DNA from: Cryobacterium tagatosivorans
GTDB taxonomy: Bacteria > Actinomycetota > Actinomycetes > Actinomycetales > Microbacteriaceae
Assembly (NCBI RefSeq): GCF_004402215.1
Contig: NZ_SOEZ01000028.1
Location: 1-42,263, forward strand
Length of the DNA stretch: 42,263 bases
Reading direction: 5' to 3'
In this document: piece by piece, positions 37,787 to 42,263 of the stretch
Layout of the letters: each line of letters begins with the position of its first letter
Numbering within the stretch: the stretch's first letter is position 1
Made by a program: the position numbers and the translations under genes
Notes under the pieces: model-generated
The model's database searches: none
What the model saw: only the letters and a program-made list of their open reading frames with translations
What the model was told of the DNA's origin: nothing

Positions 37787-38890
37787 CTACCGGGCGAACG
37801 ACCCCACGAGGCGCACGGCGCCGCCGTTGACGCCCTTGGCGCCCTGCTCGAAGCCGGCGAGGTCACGCGGAGCCGTCGACACCCGGCCGGCCACCCAGGA
37901 CGGGATGCCGTCGGCCGCGAGGCGCGCGATGACGGAGGAGGCGGAATCCGCGGCCACGACCGCGAACATGCCCACGCCGAGGTTCCAGGTGCCCTCCGAA
38001 CTTTCCAGGGACGCCCCGGCCATGTCGCTGAGCACCCGGAACACGGCTGAAGGCGACCAGGTGGCCCGGTCGACCTCCACCCAGGATCCGACCGGGAGCA
38101 CGCGCGCGAGGTTCGCGGCGATGCCGCCGCCGGTGACGTGGCTGAGCGAGTGCACGGCCCCGGCCAGGTCGGGGTCGGCCAGCACGCGGAGCAGCGGCCC
38201 GGTGTATAGGCGCGTCGGCTCGAGCAGGACCTCACCGACGACGCCGCCGAGTTCGGCAGACGTGTCGGTGTAGCCGATGCCGCGCTGGGCCAGGATGTGG
38301 CGGACGAGGGAGTAGCCGTTGGAGTGCAGGCCCGAGGATGCCATCGCGACGACGATGTCGCCGTGCCGCACGTTCTCGGCGCCGAGCACCTGGTCGGCCT
38401 CGACGACGCCCGTCGCGGCACCGGCGACGTCGTAGTCATCCGGACCAAGCAGTCCGGGATGCTCCGCCGTCTCGCCGCCGACGAGGGCCGTCCCGGTCTC
38501 GGTGCAGGCCCGGGCGATGCCGGCGACGATCGAGGCGATCCGCTCGGGAACGACCTTGCCGCAGGCGATGTAGTCGGTCATGAACAGCGGGCGCGCGCCG
38601 ACGACGATGATGTCGTCGACGACCATGCCGACGAGGTCCTGGCCGATCGTGTCGTGCTTGTCAATGGCCTGGGCGATGGCCACCTTCGTGCCGACGCCGT
38701 CGGTCGAGGTCGCCAGCAGGGGGCGGCGGTAGTCGGTCAGGAACGACACGTCATAGAGCCCGGCGAACCCGCCGAAGCCGCCCAGGACCTCGGGGCCGTG
38801 CGTGCGGGAGACCGCGGCCTTCATCAGGGACACGGCGAGGTCGCCGGCAGCGGTGTCTACTCCCGCTGCCGCGTACGAAGCGTTGCTCAT
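37787..38890 (-). CDS. purM: Phosphoribosylformylglycinamidine cyclo-ligase (AIR synthetase)
   Basis: PurM closes the imidazole ring of AIR from FGAM with ATP in purine synthesis. The 367-residue protein has Y-A-A-A-G-V-D near the start, the S-T-D-G-V-G-T-K-V motif near residue 63, N-x-D-D-type V-V-D-D-I near 90, G-G-E-T-A-E-H-P-G near 140 and H-S-N-G-Y-S-L-V near 193. ATG at 38890 overlaps the end of purF by 4 nt, so the two are translationally coupled. Confidence 0.96.
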   Translation of the reverse strand: MSNASYAAAGVDTAAGDLAVSLMKAAVSRTHGPEVLGGFGGFAGLYDVSFLTDYRRPLLATSTDGVGTKVAIAQAIDKHDTIGQDLVGMVVDDIIVVGARPLFMTDYIACGKVVPERIASIVAGIARACTETGTALVGGETAEHPGLLGPDDYDVAGAATGVVEADQVLGAENVRHGDIVVAMASSGLHSNGYSLVRHILAQRGIGYTDTSAELGGVVGEVLLEPTRLYTGPLLRVLADPDLAGAVHSLSHVTGGGIAANLARVLPVGSWVEVDRATWSPSAVFRVLSDMAGASLESSEGTWNLGVGMFAVVAADSASSVIARLAADGIPSWVAGRVSTAPRDLAGFEQGAKGVNGGAVRLVGSFAR

Positions 38891-40476
38891 TCCTGTCTTC
38901 CTGGATCGCCGAACGGGATTTGTCCCTGCCGGGCCAGCGCGGTCTCGCGCAGGATGGCCGGGTCGAGCACTGCTTCGAACTCCGCGTCGGGCCCGGGGTC
39001 GCATCCGTTGGATGCGACGGGGCGCTCGAGCAGGTTCTTGCCGAGGAGAGCTGAGTCGGGCAGCGGGATCGGGTATTTGCCCGTGAAGCAGGCGGTGCAG
39101 AGGCGTTCCCGCGGCTGCTCGGTGGAGGCGATCATGCCGTCTTCGCTGAGGTAGCCGAGCGAGTCGGCGCCGATGACCTGGCGCACCTCGTCGACGCCGA
39201 GCCCGGTCGCGATGAGTTCGGCGCGGGAGGCGAAGTCGATGCCGTAGAAGCAGGGCCAGGTGATGGGCGGGCTGGAGATGCGCACGTGCACCTCGGCGGC
39301 GCCGGCCTCGCGGAGCATGGCCACGAGGGCGCGCTGCGTGTTGCCGCGCACGATCGAGTCGTCGACGACGATGAGCCGCTTGCCCTTGATGACCTCTTTG
39401 AGCGGATTGAGCTTGAGCTTGATGCCGCGCTGGCGGATCGTCTGCGAGGGCTGGATGAAGGTGCGGCCGACGTAGGCATTCTTCACCAGGCCCTGGCCGA
39501 ACGGGATGCCGGACGCCTGCGCGTAACCGATCGCGGCCGGGGTCCCGGACTCCGGGGTCGGGATGACGAGGTCGGCTTCGACCGGGTGCTCGGCGGCCAG
39601 GCGGCGACCCATTTCGACCCGGGCCTCGTGCACGCCCCGGCCAGCGATGGTCGTGTCGGGACGGGCCAGGTAGACGTATTCGAACACGCAGCCGGCGGGC
39701 TTGGACTCGGCGAAGCGCTGGGAACGCAGCCCATTCTCGTCGATCGTGATCAGCTCACCCGGCTCGACTTCACGCACGAAGGTCGCCCCGACGATGTCGA
39801 GGGCGGCGGTCTCGGAGGCGACCACCCAGCCGCGCTCGAGGCGGCCGAGCACCAGCGGGCGCACGCCCTGCGGGTCGCGGGCGGCGTAGAGCGTGGTCTC
39901 GTCCATGAAGACGAGGCAGTAGGCGCCGCGCAGGTGCGGCAGAACCTCGAGCGCGGTGGCCTCGAGGGTGTGGTCGAGGTCGCCGGTGAGCAGCGCGGTG
40001 ACGACGGCGGTGTCGGTGGTGTTGCCGCGGGCGAGTTCGCCATCCGTCTCGGGGTAGCGCTCGTGCACGAGCTGGAGGAGCTCCGCGGTGTTGGTCAGGT
40101 TGCCGTTGTGACCGAGGGCCACGGTGCCACCCGCGGTACGGCCGAGGGTGGGCTGGGCGTTCTGCCAGCTGGATGCCCCGGTGGTCGAATAGCGGGTGTG
40201 GCCGACCGCGATGTGGCCGAGCAGGGTGCTCAGGGATGCCTCGTTGAAGACCTGGGCGACGAGGCCCATGTCCTTGTAGACGAGGATCTTCTTGCCGTCG
40301 CTCGTGGCGATGCCGGCCGATTCCTGGCCGCGGTGCTGCAGCGCGTAGAGGCCGAAGTAGCTGAGCTTGGCCACCTCTTCGCCGGGAGCCCAGACGCCGA
40401 AGACGCCGCAGGCATCCTGCGGACCCTTCTCACCAGGAAGAAGATCGTGACTTAACAGTCCGTCGCCACCGGCCAA
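38887..40476 (-). CDS. purF: Amidophosphoribosyltransferase
   Basis: PurF makes phosphoribosylamine from PRPP and glutamine, the committed purine step. The 529-residue protein has a short propeptide before Cys23 (D-A-C-G-V-F-G-V), the glutaminase domain with H-R-G-Q-E-S-A-G-I, the PRPP-binding V-V-D-D-S-I-V-R-G-N-T near 372, and cysteines including C-T-A-C-F-T-G-K-Y near 470, as in the iron-sulphur type. The start is a TTG at 40476 with AGGGG 7 nt upstream; no ATG or GTG fits upstream of the catalytic Cys. Confidence 0.95.
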   Translation of the reverse strand: MAGGDGLLSHDLLPGEKGPQDACGVFGVWAPGEEVAKLSYFGLYALQHRGQESAGIATSDGKKILVYKDMGLVAQVFNEASLSTLLGHIAVGHTRYSTTGASSWQNAQPTLGRTAGGTVALGHNGNLTNTAELLQLVHERYPETDGELARGNTTDTAVVTALLTGDLDHTLEATALEVLPHLRGAYCLVFMDETTLYAARDPQGVRPLVLGRLERGWVVASETAALDIVGATFVREVEPGELITIDENGLRSQRFAESKPAGCVFEYVYLARPDTTIAGRGVHEARVEMGRRLAAEHPVEADLVIPTPESGTPAAIGYAQASGIPFGQGLVKNAYVGRTFIQPSQTIRQRGIKLKLNPLKEVIKGKRLIVVDDSIVRGNTQRALVAMLREAGAAEVHVRISSPPITWPCFYGIDFASRAELIATGLGVDEVRQVIGADSLGYLSEDGMIASTEQPRERLCTACFTGKYPIPLPDSALLGKNLLERPVASNGCDPGPDAEFEAVLDPAILRETALARQGQIPFGDPGRQE

Positions 40477-40500
40477 GCCGCAGCCCCTTACTTGAGTGTT

Positions 40501-40818
40501 CTACTCGGTTTTTTCGGTAATTTCGGTGGAGCCCAGTCTATCGGCGACGACTTTCGCGGTCGTGCGCCGGAGCAGGCGGTCAAGGATGAGTGCGACGAGG
40601 CTGCCGAGCGCGACGCCGAGGGTCACGCCGGCCAGCAGCAGGAAGCCGAAGACCTGGGCCCGGTCGAAGTCGGGGTTCTCGGGGAAGGTGAGCGTGAGCA
40701 CGAGGGCGAGGATCGCCCCGATCACGGCGCCGACGATCATGAAGCTGAAGTAGCGCGGCGAACGGTGCACCGTCACGGTGGTTACCGTTTCGGAGTCGGT
40801 CGGCCCGGGGGAAGTCAC
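40501..40818 (-). CDS. Small membrane protein of unknown function upstream of purF
   Basis: The 105-residue protein has two hydrophobic segments (about residues 24-46 and 57-80) and charged ends. I do not recognise a family. It lies 24 bp upstream of purF on the same strand and may share its transcript. The GTG at 40818 has GAGAAT 6 nt upstream and no ribosome-binding site, fitting a leaderless start. It is divergent from the ribokinase gene. Confidence 0.75.
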   Translation of the reverse strand: MTSPGPTDSETVTTVTVHRSPRYFSFMIVGAVIGAILALVLTLTFPENPDFDRAQVFGFLLLAGVTLGVALGSLVALILDRLLRRTTAKVVADRLGSTEITEKTE

Positions 40819-40886
40819 CTGTCTATTCTCGCACGTCCCTCGCCCCTGTTCGCCGGGGCGGGGACGAGCAATGGCAGACTGGCCCG

Positions 40887-41864
40887 GTGAACAGGATTGC
40901 GGTACTCGGCAGCGCGAACATGGACCTCGTCGTGCGGCAGGAGCGGCTTCCCCAGCCGGGCGAGACGATCTTCGGCTCGGGCTTCACCACTGTGCCCGGC
41001 GGCAAGGGCCTGAACCAGGCCGTCGCCGCGGCCCGGCTCGGCGGTTCGGTCGACTTCCTCGGCGCGGTCGGAGCCGACGCCTACGGGACGGAGCTGCGCG
41101 CGCTGCTCGTGGCCGAAGGCATCCGGGCCGACGGGCTCGCCTCGTCGCCGGAGCCGACCGGAACCGCGCACATCTCGGTGGTCGATTCCGGCGAGAACTC
41201 GATCGTCGTGGTGTCCGGCGCGAACAGCACGGTGACCGCGCTGACCGCCCCGCAGCGGGCGACCATCGAAGCGGCGGCGTTCCTGGTGATGCAGTGCGAA
41301 CTGCCGGTGCCGGTGCTCGTGGAAGCCATCAGCGCCGCCCGGGCCGCGGGCGTCTTCACGGTGCTCACCCCCGCGCCGGTAGTACCGCTGCCGAGCGGAT
41401 TCCTCGCCTCGGTCGACCTCGTCGTGCCCAATCGGCTCGAAGCCTCCGAGCTCACCGGCGAGCCGGACCCGGTGCGCGCGGCGGAGCTGCTCAGCGCAGG
41501 CAAGACCTGGGCGATCGTCACCCTCGGCGCCGAGGGATCCGTCGTCGCCTACGACGGCTCCGTGCTGGGGCTGGCCCCGGCCCGCCCGGTGCGCGCGATC
41601 GACACGACGGCGGCCGGCGACACGTTCGTGGGCGCGCTGGTGGCCCGGCTGGCGGCCGCGGGGGTTTCCGGTCCGGGCGCGGGCGCGGCTGCGGCCGGGG
41701 CTGGGGCTGGTCCGGGTGAGGCGGGCTCGGGCGAGGGTCCGGGCGAGGCCGAGATGGTGGAGGCGGTGCGCTGGGCGACCGTCGCCTCGTCGGTGTCGGT
41801 CACCCGGCATGGAGCGACCAGCTCGATGCCGACCGAGGCCGAGGTCGCCGCGATCCTGGGCTGA
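40887..41864 (+). CDS. rbsK: Ribokinase (PfkB family sugar kinase)
   Basis: RbsK phosphorylates ribose at O5. The 325-residue protein has the PfkB motifs: G-S-A-N-M-D near residue 8, G-G-K-G-L-N-Q-A near 38, and D-T-T-A-A-G-D-T-F-V-G-A-L near 237, with the catalytic Asp. Residues about 258-285 are a Gly/Ala/Pro/Glu insertion (G-P-G-A-G-A-A-A-A-G and so on) before the last helices, unusual for the family and coded by a repetitive tract. GTG at 40887 has CAGACT 6 nt upstream. No ribose transporter is nearby, so the exact sugar is not certain. Confidence 0.88.
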   Translation: MNRIAVLGSANMDLVVRQERLPQPGETIFGSGFTTVPGGKGLNQAVAAARLGGSVDFLGAVGADAYGTELRALLVAEGIRADGLASSPEPTGTAHISVVDSGENSIVVVSGANSTVTALTAPQRATIEAAAFLVMQCELPVPVLVEAISAARAAGVFTVLTPAPVVPLPSGFLASVDLVVPNRLEASELTGEPDPVRAAELLSAGKTWAIVTLGAEGSVVAYDGSVLGLAPARPVRAIDTTAAGDTFVGALVARLAAAGVSGPGAGAAAAGAGAGPGEAGSGEGPGEAEMVEAVRWATVASSVSVTRHGATSSMPTEAEVAAILG

Positions 41865-41896
41865 GCCCGCGCGCAGCTCGGCCAGGGACTTCCCCG

Positions 41897-41955
41897 CTGA
41901 ACTGCGGAGAAAGTACCTTCGATGGGGCGGTGAAGGTACATTGTCCGCAAGTCAG
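41897..41955. repeat. 59-bp intergenic palindrome, group C copy 2 (24-11-24)
   Basis: Arms 41897-41920 and 41932-41955; TGCGGAGAAAGTACCTTC faces GAAGGTACATTGTCCGCA; loop 11 nt. Same orientation as the other group C copies. It lies 33 bp beyond the ribokinase gene. Confidence 0.9.
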
Positions 41956-42067
41956 ATGCGATGCGAGGGCAGATGCAGCCAGAGTCGCCACTGCTGCCAA
42001 CTGCTGCCAGCCGCACCTACGCCCGCGCCCAGTCCCACAGGCGAGCGTCGCGAACCCACCCCGGGAG

Positions 42068-42126
42068 TTGAACTGCGGAGAAAGTACCTTCGTGGGCCCG
42101 GGGAAGGGTGTTTGTCCGCAAGTCAA
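42068..42126. repeat. 59-bp intergenic palindrome, group C copy 3 (24-11-24)
   Basis: Arms 42068-42091 (TTGAACTGCGGAGAAAGTAC then CTTC) and 42103-42126; loop 11 nt. The right arm has decayed at GAAGGGTGTTTG. It is 171 bp from copy 2 in the same orientation, and ends about 40 bp from the edge of an IS110-type element. Between the two copies there is no gene, only a 10-bp tandem repeat (CTGCTGCCA near 41991). Confidence 0.9.
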
Positions 42127-42159
42127 CGTGGGGGCGAGCATGACACTGGCGCGTGAGTC

Positions 42160-42263
42160 CCCCGGGGGGGGTGCCCCTATGTTTTTGTCAAGCGGCGAGT
42201 GGGTGCTCGGCTTGATAGAGCGTGCCGTCGCGGAGCATGGCGTAGATGACGTCGCAACGGCGG
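42160..42263 (-). mobile_element. IS110-family insertion sequence, transposase-end terminus (partial)
   Basis: The stop codon of the transposase is followed outward by ACAAAAACATAGGGGCACCC and then a C/G run, matching IS110-type ends I recall from actinobacteria. The exact boundary cannot be fixed without an empty site; 42160 is an estimate. The noncoding part on this side is short, so the bridge-RNA region would be on the other, unseen side. Confidence 0.65.
42188..42263 (-). CDS. IS110-family transposase, C-terminal 24 residues (partial)
   Basis: Reading leftward from the right edge the frame gives R-R-C-D-V-I-Y-A-M-L-R-D-G-T-L-Y-Q and stops at TGA 42190-42188. R-C-D-V-x-x-A-M-L-R-D-G-T is the usual C-terminal end of IS110/IS116/IS902 transposases in actinobacteria. 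The catalytic DEDD and serine domains are outside the window. Confidence 0.75.
   Translation of the reverse strand, partial: RRCDVIYAMLRDGTLYQAEHPLAA

Noticed and set aside
3306..42102. The 11-nt loops of the palindromes as conserved ligand-binding or guide sequences
   Set aside because: The loop sequences differ among the six copies; only the length is constant.
1..42263. tRNA or rRNA genes
   Set aside because: I found no tRNA-like cloverleaf with GTTC-type loop and acceptor stem, and no rRNA-like stretch.

Overview
This window reads as chromosomal DNA from a high-GC actinobacterium, most likely a Microbacteriaceae member. The signs are GC-rich third codon positions, frequent GTG starts with ATGA/GTGA overlaps, the DUF3073/purM/purF neighbourhood, a Cys-Ser-Gly type histidine ammonia-lyase, a HutF-type histidine pathway, and many starts that look leaderless (a -10-like hexamer about 6 nt before the start codon). 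The family assignment is inference; nothing here fixes the genus.

Layout. 1-698: the start of a leftward Arg/Pro/Tyr-rich repeat protein. 959-3270: a FUSC-type membrane protein behind a possible 22-codon leader, and a secreted or anchored alpha/beta hydrolase. 3366-14878: a histidine-utilisation locus (iclR<->hutH, an intervening M23 peptidase, a second iclR, hutU, an M20 amidohydrolase, hutF, hutI, hutD). It should take histidine through urocanate, imidazolonepropionate and formiminoglutamate to N-formylglutamate; no classical hutG is present, and the M20 enzyme is the best candidate for the last step. 15274-20963: an RND exporter, a dodecin, and a YczR-like MocR regulator divergent from YczE. 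21120-28207: a 5-oxoproline (and perhaps D-glutamate) locus with pxpA, a pxpB-pxpC fusion, a biotin carboxylase/BCCP protein, a GntR/FCD regulator, a DUF1445 protein and an NRAMP-fold transporter. The same 15-bp palindrome lies in front of both outward-facing transcription units. 28378-32946: an M20 peptidase, a CPBP-like protein, a DUF4097-padR operon with two ATATAT palindromes, a small zinc-ribbon protein and an OhrR-like MarR regulator. 33030-35957: a KimA-like permease followed by two crcB genes. 36043-41864: a flavin monooxygenase, DUF3073, purM-purF, a small membrane protein and a ribokinase. 42188-42263: the C-terminus of an IS110-family transposase entering from the right.

The most striking non-coding signal is a set of long intergenic palindromes. 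Six share one architecture exactly (24-25 nt arm, 11 nt loop, 24-25 nt arm; loop-proximal ends (A)CCTTC/GAAGG with one change in one copy) although their outer stems fall into three unrelated sequence groups. At least two further dispersed repeat families (two copies each) and two single long hairpins occupy other gene ends. Seven of the eight convergent gene pairs contain such an element.

The strongest functional hypotheses are a biotin-dependent oxoprolinase-like enzyme built from the parts of urea carboxylase, fed by a NRAMP-fold carrier that lacks the metal-binding DPGN motif, and a single GntR regulon defined by the shared palindrome.
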